A stretch of DNA of 64,000 bases from Iodobacter fluviatilis (GTDB taxonomy: Bacteria; Pseudomonadota; Gammaproteobacteria; Burkholderiales; Chitinibacteraceae). The notes under the pieces were generated by a model. The model worked only from the letters and a program-made list of their open reading frames with translations, was not told where the DNA came from and made no database searches. A program made the position numbers and the translations under genes. Shown here piece after piece: positions 1 through 7,704 of this stretch (its first letter is position 1; the number at the start of each line of letters is the position of its first letter). The DNA lies in NCBI RefSeq assembly GCF_900451195.1, contig NZ_UGHR01000001.1, positions 1,922,001 to 1,986,000 on the forward strand. The letters run 5' to 3'.

Positions 1-310
1 TATCTTTGTTGGCAGAAATGGCAATGATAGGAATGGGGGGGAGTGCGTGTTTTTTTTCAAAAAGCCTGATATATTTGCTGATGCTGTATCCGTCGATATC
101 AGGAATAATGCAGTCCATTAGTATCAGTGAAATTCCTTGCCATTGTGCGCTTCCCAACATCGCCAATACATCGCATCCCATTTTCGCAATTAAGGGAATA
201 TAGCCTAATTCTTTGATCTGATGGCTGATCGTGGTCTGGCTTACTATATGATCTTCTACGATAAGTATCGTTTGTACTTGTTGGTCTTGTGTTTGTGAAT
301 AGCAATTCAT
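1..310 (-). CDS. response regulator receiver domain (partial, runs off left edge)
   Basis: Reading the minus strand from the ATG at 310 gives 103 uninterrupted codons to the window edge. The peptide starts MNCYSQTQDQQ and has the receiver-domain hallmarks: a beta-1 strand and acidic pocket (ILIVEDH), the phosphoacceptor region LILMDCIIPDIDGYS (aspartate in MDC), and the beta-4 strand PIIAISAN with the conserved Ser/Thr. By family it would be phosphorylated on that aspartate by a histidine kinase. The output domain, if any, lies outside the window. The late position of the acidic pocket is also compatible with the C-terminal receiver of a longer protein, but the ATG and the AT-rich upstream region favour a separate gene start. 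Confidence 0.8.
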   Translation of the reverse strand, partial: MNCYSQTQDQQVQTILIVEDHIVSQTTISHQIKELGYIPLIAKMGCDVLAMLGSAQWQGISLILMDCIIPDIDGYSISKYIRLFEKKHALPPIPIIAISANKD

Positions 311-893
311 ATTGCTAGATTCTGAATAAGATTTTTTTTCATTATCACTGTGAAAGTTTTTTAGGATAGGTTTGTGCTCGTTTTTGTGAAGAGAGTGAAT
401 TGTAGTACTGATGTTTGGCATGATGTTCCTTGTATTAAATTTTACACAAATATATATGTATATGCTTTTGTTTTTCGATCTTTATATAATATTGACAACT
501 TGTGTTGGTTTGATAAACTTATAATCGTTATGTTTGTTTTTTATATTTCATCATACTGCGCGTTTTGTGGTTTTTTTATATGATTGTAATCAATTTTTAT
601 GTGAGTATTTTTAGTGTTTTTCATTCTGTTGCCTATCTGTTTAAATAATTTTCATTGAAAATAAATGCACTTAAATGGCGCGTGTTTGCGCACCTGATCA
701 GTGCGCTCAATTTATATAAAGCGCCTTTATTTCTTTTGCAAAATGATATGTATGCAAGAAACGACAGGGGGCATGCAGCAATGCGGCAGGCTTGTTTTAT
801 TTCCAGCCGCCAAGCCCGGTTAAATGGGATTGGCAGGTTTTTTTATTAATGGTTTTTTTGCGGCCAGACTGGGATACGGCGAATAGGCTGGTT
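311..893. other. AT-rich gene-free stretch
   Basis: About 580 bases between the receiver-domain gene and the dehydratase. The first 340 bases are strikingly AT-rich compared with the flanking genes. Short open frames here are low-complexity, rich in Phe, Tyr and Cys, and lack ribosome binding sites, so I do not call them. The stretch must hold the promoter of the leftward response regulator. I see no RNA gene or clear repeat. Confidence 0.5.
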
Positions 894-1847
894 CTAAATG
901 GCAGCAAGAAATTTTTGCAGCACAATATTGCGCCCGCATAGCACCACTGCTACGGCTTTGCCTTGGTATTGTGGCGCTTGCTTCAGCATGCCTGCCATTG
1001 CGACACCCGCTGCACCTTCGACGATCCAGCGCTCATGCTGTGCCAGCAGATGCATGGCTTGTTTGATCTCTGTTTCGGTGAGCAAAACCTTGTCATCGAT
1101 CACTTTTTGGCAAAGAGGAAAGGTGATCGATCCGGCTTCAACACCGCCTGCGGTGCCATCAGAGAGGGTATCGGTTTCTTCGATGTCGATCAGGCGGCCC
1201 GCTTGCAGTGAGGCATAGAGTGTGGCGGCATTGGCTGGCCAGCAGCCGGTGATCTGAGCGGCGGGCTGAAAGTGTTTTATGGCGGTGCCAAGGCCCGCAA
1301 TGAGGCCACCGCCACCTACCGATGCAAAGACGGCGCTGAGTGTATTGCACTGCTCATTCAGCTCCATGCCAATCGTGCCCTGACCTGCGATAACGTCGAT
1401 ATCGTTGTAAGGGGATATGAAGGTCTGTTGTAAATAAATTGCCTGGCGGGCGGCTTCCTGCTCGGCCTCCAGTGGCGTTGCATTCAGCTTGATGACCTGC
1501 GCGCCCAAGGCTTCAATGGCGTCGAGCTTTATCTGGGAGGCGTTGGCTGGGGTGTATACAGTGACTTTTACACCCGCAATTTTAGCCGCACGTGCAACGG
1601 CCAGCCCGTGGTTGCCGGTGGATCCAGTGATAACGCCTTGCGCTCTGGCTTGCGCGTCTAGCTGGAGCAATTTATTGCTTGCGCCACGAAATTTAAATGA
1701 GCCCGTGTGCTGTAAGTGCTCGCATTTAAGATAAACCTCGCAGCCACTTAGCCGCGACAGGGCCGCGCTATAGCTAAGCGGAGTGACTGCAACTTGGGGG
1801 CGAAGCGCCTGATGAGCGTGCACAATACGGCTAAGCAAGGTATTCAT
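894..1847 (-). CDS. PLP-dependent serine/threonine dehydratase family enzyme
   Basis: 317 residues, fold type II PLP enzyme. The motif GSFKFRGA near residue 50 carries the lysine that binds PLP. SVGGGGLIAGLG near residue 180 is the glycine-rich loop that holds the cofactor phosphate. Family members (threonine/serine ammonia-lyase, hydroxyaspartate dehydratase, EutB of hydroxyectoine use) remove water and then ammonia from beta-hydroxy amino acids. The length equals a catalytic domain without the regulatory ACT domain of biosynthetic IlvA, so a catabolic role is more likely. It starts directly after the stop codon of the upstream YheO-type regulator, so the two are co-transcribed. Exact substrate is not readable from sequence. 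Confidence 0.9.
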   Translation of the reverse strand: MNTLLSRIVHAHQALRPQVAVTPLSYSAALSRLSGCEVYLKCEHLQHTGSFKFRGASNKLLQLDAQARAQGVITGSTGNHGLAVARAAKIAGVKVTVYTPANASQIKLDAIEALGAQVIKLNATPLEAEQEAARQAIYLQQTFISPYNDIDVIAGQGTIGMELNEQCNTLSAVFASVGGGGLIAGLGTAIKHFQPAAQITGCWPANAATLYASLQAGRLIDIEETDTLSDGTAGGVEAGSITFPLCQKVIDDKVLLTETEIKQAMHLLAQHERWIVEGAAGVAMAGMLKQAPQYQGKAVAVVLCGRNIVLQKFLAAI

Positions 1848-2495
1848 TTAATTTCCTTTGGCTTCTTTTAAGTATTTAAATACGGTTGCACGCCCCATGT
1901 TTAATATTTTAGCGACGTAATTTGCAGTGCTTTTCCCTTCGAAAGCCCCTTCGGCATACAGCTGATGCACCAATTCACGTTTGTGCTGGCTTGTTAGATA
2001 GGCGAGTTCGAGATGGTGCTCGCGCAGCCACTGATGTAAAAAAGTGTTGATTCGTTCCTGCCAGTCATCTCTGAACAGTTTTTCCGGCTGCGGCTTGATT
2101 GCTGCATGGGGCATCAAGAGGTTTAGCGCAGTTTGGGCATTCTCAAATACTGAAATATCCATATTCATGCATAGCATGCCAATGGCGTTGTCGTTATCGT
2201 CGCGCAGCAATATTGAGATGGAGCGCAGGCGACGGCCATCCCAATTAAGCTTGTCGTAAGGGCCTATGATCTGTTCATCAGGGCCGAAGGTCATATCATC
2301 TAAGGCTGAGGCATCGCCAATTTCCCGCTGAGAAAAATTATTAGCTAGATGCGCAATGGTTTGCGTTGTTAAATCATGGATGATCACTTCTACATGGGGA
2401 GCAAGAAGAATGCTGATTCCATCCGCAATATGTCTGTGGCGTTCCAACAGCTGCTGGCTGCGGTCCGCAAGGTGATTCGATGTGATCTTATCCAT
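1848..2495 (-). CDS. YheO/DauR-type PAS-HTH transcriptional regulator
   Basis: About 215 residues from the ATG at 2495 (MDKITSNHLADR). A longer frame reaches 2588, but that extension overlaps the putative promoter and has no homologous look. The N-terminal part (ISILLAPHVEVIIHDL, then LRSISILLRDDNDNAIGMLCMNMDIS) is a YheO-like PAS domain. The C-terminal part (NYVAKILNMGRATVFKYLKEAKG) is the DauR-type helix-turn-helix. Relatives such as DauR control amino-acid catabolic operons. The gene abuts the dehydratase at 1847, so it probably senses that enzyme's substrate or product and controls the pair. Confidence 0.88.
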   Translation of the reverse strand: MDKITSNHLADRSQQLLERHRHIADGISILLAPHVEVIIHDLTTQTIAHLANNFSQREIGDASALDDMTFGPDEQIIGPYDKLNWDGRRLRSISILLRDDNDNAIGMLCMNMDISVFENAQTALNLLMPHAAIKPQPEKLFRDDWQERINTFLHQWLREHHLELAYLTSQHKRELVHQLYAEGAFEGKSTANYVAKILNMGRATVFKYLKEAKGN

Positions 2496-2529
2496 GTGCA
2501 AGTCAACCTGTCGTGTACTAATTTGTCTA

Positions 2530-2539
2530 TAGTATACTA
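2530..2539. promoter_or_regulatory. palindrome upstream of the YheO-type regulator
   Basis: TAGTATACTA is a perfect 10-bp palindrome about 35 bases upstream of the regulator's ATG and contains TATACT, a plausible -10 on the minus strand. A related half-site, TAGTACAC, follows toward the gene. The position suggests a promoter with an autoregulatory operator; this is inference from symmetry and location only. Confidence 0.35.
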
Positions 2540-2588
2540 AAAAATATGCAAATAGAATGATTTGCTGATGAACGTATTGAATTTGCAT

Positions 2589-3167
2589 AAGTGGCTGATT
2601 TCTTACAAATTCAGCGTTTATAAATGGGGTGGTTCATGCATGCTCATTGTTTAGTTATGCCTAGGCAAGTGCGATGTAGACCATAAACAAAGCCCATTGC
2701 CAGACTGATGTAAAGGATTGAAATTTTGTTCTGAAAATTGGGGCGGGCATGTTAAGCAGGCAAAAGCCAGCCCGTAGCTTAAATTTGCCTTTGTGATGAA
2801 GGGTTTTGCCATCGCTAGGTGAGGGCTAGGCGCACGTATGACTTAAATAAATGCATACGGCTGGCAAGCACCGCTTTGAACGGGGGCGATGAGTGTTTGC
2901 CTACTTCAGCAGGCCGCTTTGTTATGGCGCAGCCACGCACATTGGGCTGGCAGATTGTGGCTGAGCAAGCTGATTCAGCCCAGATGATTTTTACCTTTGT
3001 CTCAGGCTAGCTTAATGGCTGCTGTGCACCGCCTTCCTTTGCCAATAAGGGCAAGGTGTGTTTCAGTGAGCAGCATGACTTCCCGTGGTGCGGTTGCCGG
3101 ACAATGCACCCCTTCTGCGCTTATTTTGGGATGGTGAAACGGCTCGGCGTTGCGGCCTCTGCTCAGG
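2589..3167. other. gene-free stretch
   Basis: About 580 bases between the YheO-type regulator and the small cysteine-rich lipoprotein gene. Open frames of 63 and 74 codons occur but have no ribosome binding site, no recognisable domain, and one overlaps the lipoprotein gene. No tRNA or terminator was seen. It could be decayed coding sequence, but I cannot name a parent gene. Confidence 0.4.
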
Positions 3168-3518
3168 CTAATCCACACACAGCCCTGGTCCGATATTGCC
3201 GTTTTTGACTTCTGCATAGCAGCCAAAGGGCAGGGTGTTGGCTTGGCAATGGCCTGTTTGCTTGCCGTCTTCTGCCTGCGGTGTGCCTAGGTCGGCCTGG
3301 CATTTTCCTTGGCAATCTGTGCTGTCGCGGCATGTTTTTCCGGCGTCGGGGTAAGGTTTTACACAGTAGCTGTGGCCCATGATGCCGCCTTGTTTTATTT
3401 CTCCGCCTTCCATTGCACAGCTTTGGGCCTTTGATGGCAGAGTGTCGCTGGCGGGTGGCGTGGCAGTTGTGCAGGCGCTTAGCAACAGGGCGATAAGGGC
3501 GAGTTTTAGAGTTTGCAT
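3168..3518 (-). CDS. small cysteine-rich lipoprotein
   Basis: About 116 residues from the internal ATG at 3518. The signal peptide MQTLKLALIALLLSACTT ends in a lipobox (LLSAC), so the protein is predicted to be lipidated on that Cys and membrane anchored. The mature part carries eight more Cys in a pattern resembling small disulphide-rich domains: CAMEGGEI, SYCVKPYPDAGKTC, STDCQGKCQADLG, GHCQ, PFGCYAEV, GPGLCVD. The pattern recalls uncharacterised exported proteins of other proteobacteria. No function is known to me. A start at 3548 would add ten residues ahead of an already complete signal peptide. Confidence 0.72.
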   Translation of the reverse strand: MQTLKLALIALLLSACTTATPPASDTLPSKAQSCAMEGGEIKQGGIMGHSYCVKPYPDAGKTCRDSTDCQGKCQADLGTPQAEDGKQTGHCQANTLPFGCYAEVKNGNIGPGLCVD

Positions 3519-3755
3519 GGGCGGGCTTCTGCTTAATTGTTTGACCAAATTGCCTGCATTGTAGAGCGGTTTATTGCTGCGGGCTCTTTGAACATAGCAA
3601 GATTCGGGTCGCGGCTGTAGCTTTTAATCCCCATACTCTGCGTATGATTTATATCAAGCAGCGTTTATTGCCGTAGCGGGGCCTGCTGAATATTTGTACC
3701 GCAATGGGTGTAAATCCGGTAAGCGCAGGCCGCAATACATCGGGATGGGATTGAA

Positions 3756-4628
3756 ATGACGGACTACGAGCGTATTGAAAAAGCGATTTTTTATATTTCT
3801 GCCCATTTGCACAGTCAGCCAAGGCTGGATGAAATTGCAGCCCACTTACATTTAAGCCCCTTTCATTTTCAGCGCATGTTTTGCCGCTGGGCAGGGGTGA
3901 CGCCCAAGCGTTTTTTGCAGGTACTGACCTTAGAGCGGGCCAAACAATTATTGCGTGAATCCAAATCACTGCTCGAAGTCTCTAATTCGCTGGGTTTAAG
4001 CAGTGGCTCGCGCCTCTATGATCATTTTGTGCAGCTGGAGGCCGTTACGCCGGGGGAGTACAAAAAGGAAGGGGTGGGTTTGTCCATCGGCTACGGCGTG
4101 CATAACACGCCATTTGGCCCTGCATTTATTGCGATTACGCCTAGAGGAATTTGTAAGTTTTCCTTCTTGCAGGGCGAGGCGATGGGCGCGCATCTGGCCG
4201 ATTTATGCAAAAAATGGCCCTATGCCGTGGTGCATGAAGAGCAGCAAGCCACGCTTGAAGTCTTAGATGGCATGTTTGGCGTGGCAAAAAAGCCAAATAA
4301 GCCTATTTCTTTGCATGTGGCGGGGACGAATTTTCAGGTTAGTGTTTGGAAAGCCTTGCTACAGATTCCGCCTGCGGCTGTAGTGAGCTATTCCCAGATT
4401 GCCAAAGCCGTTGGCCGCCCCAGTGCGGCGCGGGCGGTGGGCACGGCGATAGGCTCAAACCCGGTTGCATTTTTAATTCCCTGTCATCGGGTGATTCAGC
4501 AGGGCGGTAAGCTGGGTGGCTATTACTGGGGTGAGGCGCGCAAACATGCGATTCACGCATGGGAGTCGGCAAGATACGAGGGATTCGCACCAGAAGAGGC
4601 GGCTCAGGCAGAGCACAGCCTCTTTTAG
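3756..4628 (+). CDS. Ada-like AraC regulator fused to O6-methylguanine-DNA methyltransferase
   Basis: 290 residues. Residues 1-105 are an AraC-type double helix-turn-helix (LDEIAAHLHLSPFHFQRMFCRWAGVTPKRF). Residues 115-275 are a methylguanine methyltransferase with the active-site motif IPCHRVI near residue 241, whose Cys takes the alkyl group from O6-alkylguanine in a one-shot reaction, and the arginine-finger region (RPSAARAVGTAIGSNP). Classical Ada has an additional N-terminal zinc domain that senses phosphotriester damage; it is absent here, so activation cannot work in the Ada way. Variants of this two-domain form are known. The gene is monocistronic with a convergent neighbour. It repairs alkylated DNA and probably regulates its own or related genes. 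Confidence 0.92.
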   Translation: MTDYERIEKAIFYISAHLHSQPRLDEIAAHLHLSPFHFQRMFCRWAGVTPKRFLQVLTLERAKQLLRESKSLLEVSNSLGLSSGSRLYDHFVQLEAVTPGEYKKEGVGLSIGYGVHNTPFGPAFIAITPRGICKFSFLQGEAMGAHLADLCKKWPYAVVHEEQQATLEVLDGMFGVAKKPNKPISLHVAGTNFQVSVWKALLQIPPAAVVSYSQIAKAVGRPSAARAVGTAIGSNPVAFLIPCHRVIQQGGKLGGYYWGEARKHAIHAWESARYEGFAPEEAAQAEHSLF

Positions 4629-4663
4629 GCGCTGGAGCATGGCGGGCCTAGCTCTGTTTACAT

Positions 4664-5152
4664 TTACAGGCAGCTGGGCGCAGCACACAGCTCAAGTGTT
4701 TTGCACAGTGCTAAAAAGCGATCCAGTTTATTGCTGCGAATCAATACGATTTGCAGTTCATCATTCAGCGGCTTGCTGAAGTTCACCAGTGTGTAGGCTG
4801 GGGCCAGCTCTTTTTGGATCAGGGCAAGGGCTTCTGCATTGCTGAGTGTTTTGAGTGTGGCGGCCGCTAAATCCAGCTCACCTTCACCAAAAGCATCTTC
4901 AATTTGTGCATAGAGCGCATCGGCTTGTTTGCCGCGGAAAATCAGGCCGTCTTCCAGCTGCTCGATCATGACCCATTCCCAGAGTGGAATCGCAAAATGG
5001 GCTTGGTAAGCGCTTTCTTTATCGTTTGCCAGATAGGCATCTGCATCTTTTTCGGCTTTAAGCACTTCTGCGCTCATGGCCATGATGTCGTTTTGCTCTA
5101 GGCCGCCATCGGCGATCAGGTCAAAAAATTCGGTGATATGGGTTTGATTCAT
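4664..5152 (-). CDS. hypothetical acidic cytosolic protein
   Basis: 162 residues, acidic, no signal peptide or membrane segment, starting MNQTHITEFFDLIADGG. A good ribosome binding site (AGGA) lies about eight bases before the ATG. It looks mainly helical, with a hydrophobic core segment FAIPLWEWVMIEQLEDGLIF near residue 55. The last third has QIVLIRSNKLDRFLALCKTLELCAAPSC. I do not recognise a family with confidence. It converges on the Ada-like gene, with only 35 bases between them and no obvious terminator. Confidence 0.7.
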   Translation of the reverse strand: MNQTHITEFFDLIADGGLEQNDIMAMSAEVLKAEKDADAYLANDKESAYQAHFAIPLWEWVMIEQLEDGLIFRGKQADALYAQIEDAFGEGELDLAAATLKTLSNAEALALIQKELAPAYTLVNFSKPLNDELQIVLIRSNKLDRFLALCKTLELCAAPSCL

Positions 5153-5764
5153 TGGGTAATCCTGATTAGGGCCTCATTACAAACGATAACTTCTTGCAAG
5201 GCGGCATGACGCATTCAAACATCACTGCACCGATTAACGATGGCGTGGCGATCTTGCCCGCGCTTTCTTTGCTTAGAAACTCATCGCTGTTGAGCGGCCC
5301 ATTAATAAATGCCTTCGGCGCTACAACAGCGCCGAAGGGCAGATGATAAAGGGATTTTAGTTTTAGTGCCTTGCTCTTTATCCGCGAGCTTAAAAAAGGC
5401 GTGCTTTAGTATCAGAAAGGCTCGGGTAATATTGCCAATTTATGACGAAATTCTACTGCAGAGGCGTGCCTTAAAAAAGCGGTCGGCCGTGCAAGAAAGG
5501 TTTTAGTCAGGAAGTGCCCATCGGCTGCCGGGCAAAGTAGCGCCAATGAAAAGGGCATAAAAGCTTGGGGCAGGCAGGTTTTGTTTTGCAGGCGATCTTT
5601 TATCTGGCCTTTTTTTTGATGGCTTGTAAGTTTTTTCTGGGTTTATTCGTGCGGGTTTTTTTCTTGATCCAATGGTTAGACCTATCTTGACAGTGCTAAA
5701 TCATGCTGAAACACTGCTGGCAAACACAGTAAGACTGCCTAGTAAAAATAGAAAGGAGTTCATC
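5153..5764. other. gene-free stretch with one strong hairpin
   Basis: About 610 bases. A perfect 11-bp hairpin with a five-base loop sits at 5312-5338 (CCTTCGGCGCT, loop ACAAC) without a following T run. A TTGACA hexamer at 5687-5692 is a candidate -35 for the lipoprotein gene downstream, though its -10 is poor. A 65-codon frame at 5309-5506 overlaps the hairpin and has no ribosome binding site; I do not call it. Confidence 0.45.
5312..5338. repeat. perfect intergenic hairpin
   Basis: Arms 5312-5322 and 5328-5338 are exact inverted copies around ACAAC. No U tract follows on either strand within a few bases, so it is not a standard terminator. It resembles the CCTTCGG-containing ends of the larger repeats near 13.7 and 18.1 kb, and may be a fragment of the same repeat family. 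Confidence 0.5.
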
Positions 5765-6214
5765 ATGAAAAAAGTAAAAGGCTTGCTGATTGCCGCTTCT
5801 GTAGCCGCGATGTTGTCTGCTTGTTATATCGTGCCTATTCAGCCTGCAACTGCGGGTGCAGGCTCGTCGCCCCGTCAGCCAGTACCTGTGGCGATGGCTG
5901 AAGTTGTGGCTCCACGTCCTGTGTATACCGCAAGGCTTTATCCGACTAATGAGGCCGCTGCTGCGATTGGCCGGATCAACGGCACAATCAGTAATCCTGA
6001 AAAAGGCCATGGCGAATTTGCTTTTAGTGCAGGCAAAGAAGCCTATGCAGGCGAAGCCACCCGTGCTCCGGGGTCTTCCAAAGGCAATGCAAATGCGGTG
6101 GGTAATAAAGGCGGCTACGCCAAGTGCGATTACAGCATGAGCAGCGCAGAGCTGGGAGCAGGTACGTGCACCTTCTCTAACGGTGCACGTTTCGATTTAC
6201 ATATCTCGATTTAA
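5765..6214 (+). CDS. small outer-membrane-type lipoprotein of unknown function
   Basis: About 149 residues from the ATG at 5765, chosen because AAAGGAG lies seven bases before it and the signal peptide MKKVKGLLIAASVAAMLSAC follows directly; the upstream frame lacks these. LSAC is the lipobox. The mature N-terminus is Pro/Ala rich, followed by a compact domain (AAAIGRINGTISNPEKGHGEF, then YAKCDYSMSSAELGAGTCTFSNGARFDLHI). The C-terminal GAGTCTFSNGARFDLHI pattern resembles small lipoproteins in which regulated secretion or surface roles are only guessed. It is monocistronic and followed by a hairpin. Confidence 0.8.
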   Translation: MKKVKGLLIAASVAAMLSACYIVPIQPATAGAGSSPRQPVPVAMAEVVAPRPVYTARLYPTNEAAAAIGRINGTISNPEKGHGEFAFSAGKEAYAGEATRAPGSSKGNANAVGNKGGYAKCDYSMSSAELGAGTCTFSNGARFDLHISI

Positions 6215-6220
6215 ACACGC

Positions 6221-6254
6221 TGCCCATCGGTGAATTTATCCGCGCCGATGGGCA
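6221..6254. terminator. hairpin between convergent genes
   Basis: Arms TGCCCATCGG (6221-6230) and CCGATGGGCA (6245-6254) are exact inverted copies with a 14-base loop. The hairpin lies between the lipoprotein gene and the convergent antiporter gene and probably ends transcription from both sides. The following T run is weak. Confidence 0.6.
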
Positions 6255-6264
6255 TTGTTCTGCT

Positions 6265-7257
6265 TCAGATTGCCCAGCCTAAGTAGAGCGCAAATCCTGC
6301 GTAAAGAAAGCCAATGCAGCTTAATTGCTTGCCTGTGACTTTGCCGCGCCTAAACATTAAATACAGCACAATAATCGCCACGGTGGTAATGATGCCGGAG
6401 GCGAGTAGCGGGCCGTCGAATAGCCAGGGCGTAAAGAAAATACCCAGCGCACTGGGGATGGTGGCCTGAATCATCATCGCCCCCGATATATTAGCCAGCG
6501 CCAAGCGCTCCTTGCCTTGCCGCACCCAGATCAGGGTGTTCATGATTTCTGGTAATTCTGTTGCTACGGGGCTGAGCAAAAGGGCCACTAGGTGCGGCGC
6601 TAGGCCCAGCATCTCGCCTAAGTTTTCGAGCTGGGATACAAAAATATGCGAGGCAAGGGCAATCACCGCGAGGGCTAAGCTCACCTGCAAAGCAGCCCAG
6701 CGCCAATGATCGCTGCCCGGGCGCAGCTTTAATGGCTCTAGTTCTTCTTCCTCCGCTGCCGTTTCGGCGGTGTTGATTTCCCGCCATACATAAACGGCAT
6801 AAGCCAGCAGAAACAGCAGACCCAAATAGGGCTTAAACGCAAAGGCGACTAAGCCCAGTGCTACTTTGAATATAAAAATGGCTAAAAACGCCAGCTGATC
6901 CCGGCTAAGCCGTACCTGATCAACCTTGACTAAATAATCGGTACGGGCCAGACGCTGACGGTTACGCCAGAGCGCCAAGCCCACCACGGCATAGGCAATC
7001 GTTGCTAGGACCAAGGGGCCGCCCATGGCCGCGCCTACGCCAATTTCTTTTTGCGCGGGCGTAGCACCAAAGACCACTGCCGTAAAAGTGACCGCGCTTT
7101 CGGGGAGCGCCGTGCCAAAAGCTGCGAGCACTGAGCCCACGGCGGTCGCGCCCAGCTTCATATGCCGGCCACACCATTCAATGGCGTTGACGAAATAATC
7201 ACAGGCTAAATAGATGGCAATGGCAGATGAGAAAAACAGCAATAGGGTGAGGAACAT
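6265..7257 (-). CDS. calcium/cation antiporter (CaCA) family membrane protein
   Basis: 330 residues with about ten hydrophobic segments. The two alpha repeats that form the ion site are visible: GTALPESAVTFTAVV near residue 50 and SPVATELPEIMNTLIW near residue 225, each with the conserved acidic residue. A charged cytoplasmic loop (AEEEELEPLKLRPGSDHWRW) separates the two halves. Family members exchange Ca2+ (or another divalent cation) for Na+ or H+ across the inner membrane. The upstream leader carries a yybP-ykoY riboswitch, which responds to Mn2+, so Mn2+ efflux is a strong alternative to Ca2+ transport. No good Shine-Dalgarno is seen; a 12-bp stem ends 12 bases before the ATG. Confidence 0.88.
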   Translation of the reverse strand: MFLTLLLFFSSAIAIYLACDYFVNAIEWCGRHMKLGATAVGSVLAAFGTALPESAVTFTAVVFGATPAQKEIGVGAAMGGPLVLATIAYAVVGLALWRNRQRLARTDYLVKVDQVRLSRDQLAFLAIFIFKVALGLVAFAFKPYLGLLFLLAYAVYVWREINTAETAAEEEELEPLKLRPGSDHWRWAALQVSLALAVIALASHIFVSQLENLGEMLGLAPHLVALLLSPVATELPEIMNTLIWVRQGKERLALANISGAMMIQATIPSALGIFFTPWLFDGPLLASGIITTVAIIVLYLMFRRGKVTGKQLSCIGFLYAGFALYLGWAI

Positions 7258-7269
7258 GCGAAATCACAA

Positions 7270-7318
7270 TGCCGGGCAAGCTTTAAACCAATGGCGCAAC
7301 GAAACGGCTTGCCCGGCA
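7270..7318 (-). promoter_or_regulatory. 12-bp stem in the antiporter leader (expression platform candidate)
   Basis: On the minus-strand RNA, UGCCGGGCAAGC (7318-7307) and GCUUGCCCGGCA (7281-7270) are exact complements with a 25-base loop. The stem ends 12 bases before the antiporter AUG and is not followed by a U run, so translational control is more likely than termination. A further upstream copy of CUUGCCCGGCA (7499-7489) could compete for the first arm. Confidence 0.55.
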
Positions 7319-7332
7319 GGCAAACGGATCGA

Positions 7333-7460
7333 GGCCAAAGGTCTCGCTGAATCATTCGCCATACCGGCTGATGATCAATGACGCCATGCAGCAAGAAGCC
7401 GCAAGTTTGTTGACGCCACCTCCCTCGCTTTGCGCGAAGGATAGCTACTCCCCAATGACA
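7333..7460 (-). ncRNA. yybP-ykoY (manganese) riboswitch aptamer
   Basis: The two most conserved blocks of the yybP-ykoY motif are present in the right order on the minus strand: GGGGAGUAGC at 7453-7444, and GCGAGACCUUU at 7347-7337, about 100 bases apart with GC-rich helices between. In known examples Mn2+ binds at the junction of the two stacked helices and turns on Mn2+ efflux or other membrane transporter genes. It sits about 80 bases upstream of the antiporter start on the same strand. Exact aptamer ends are estimated, and a covariance search against this Rfam family was not possible here. Confidence 0.85.
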
Positions 7461-7560
7461 GGAGGGGAGAGTCTGGCAGAGGGCGTGGTGCCGGGCAAGG
7501 TACTTGTTAACACTTGCATGGAGTGGATATCGGGCGTTGCAATCATCTGGCCGACCATAC

Positions 7561-7589
7561 TTGAGCTTTGCATTGCAGTATTTTATGGT
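7561..7589 (+). promoter_or_regulatory. candidate sigma-70 promoter for the MetE-like gene
   Basis: TTGAGC (7561-7566) and TATGGT (7584-7589) with a 17-base spacer match the -35 and -10 boxes in four of six positions each. It points rightward to the methyltransferase gene at 7705 and lies outside the riboswitch on the other strand. Confidence 0.35.
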
Positions 7590-7646
7590 TTTTTTGGGTT
7601 TTTAATGCCAATGTATTGTGTGGGATGAAATGATAAGGAAAGGATT

Positions 7647-7676
7647 ATGCAAGTAGTGGTGTCTGACTTAAACTAA
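7647..7676 (+). CDS. possible nine-residue upstream ORF
   Basis: The purine-rich run AAGGAAAGGATT lies directly before an ATG that opens a frame MQVVVSDLN and stops with TAA, 28 bases before the methyltransferase ATG. The ribosome binding site is better than that of the main gene (GGGGGTG). It may be a translated leader that couples to, or limits, the downstream gene. No Met or Cys run is present that would suggest classical attenuation. Confidence 0.3.
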   Translation: MQVVVSDLN

Positions 7677-7704
7677 AGGAAGCAAAATTCGGGGGTGTTA
7701 TTTT

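Noticed and set aside
374..849. Two short plus-strand frames in the AT-rich block
   Set aside because: Low-complexity translation, no ribosome binding site, no homology-like motif.
3002..3226. 74-codon minus-strand frame
   Set aside because: It overlaps the lipoprotein gene's 3' end in another frame, with no ribosome site or domain.
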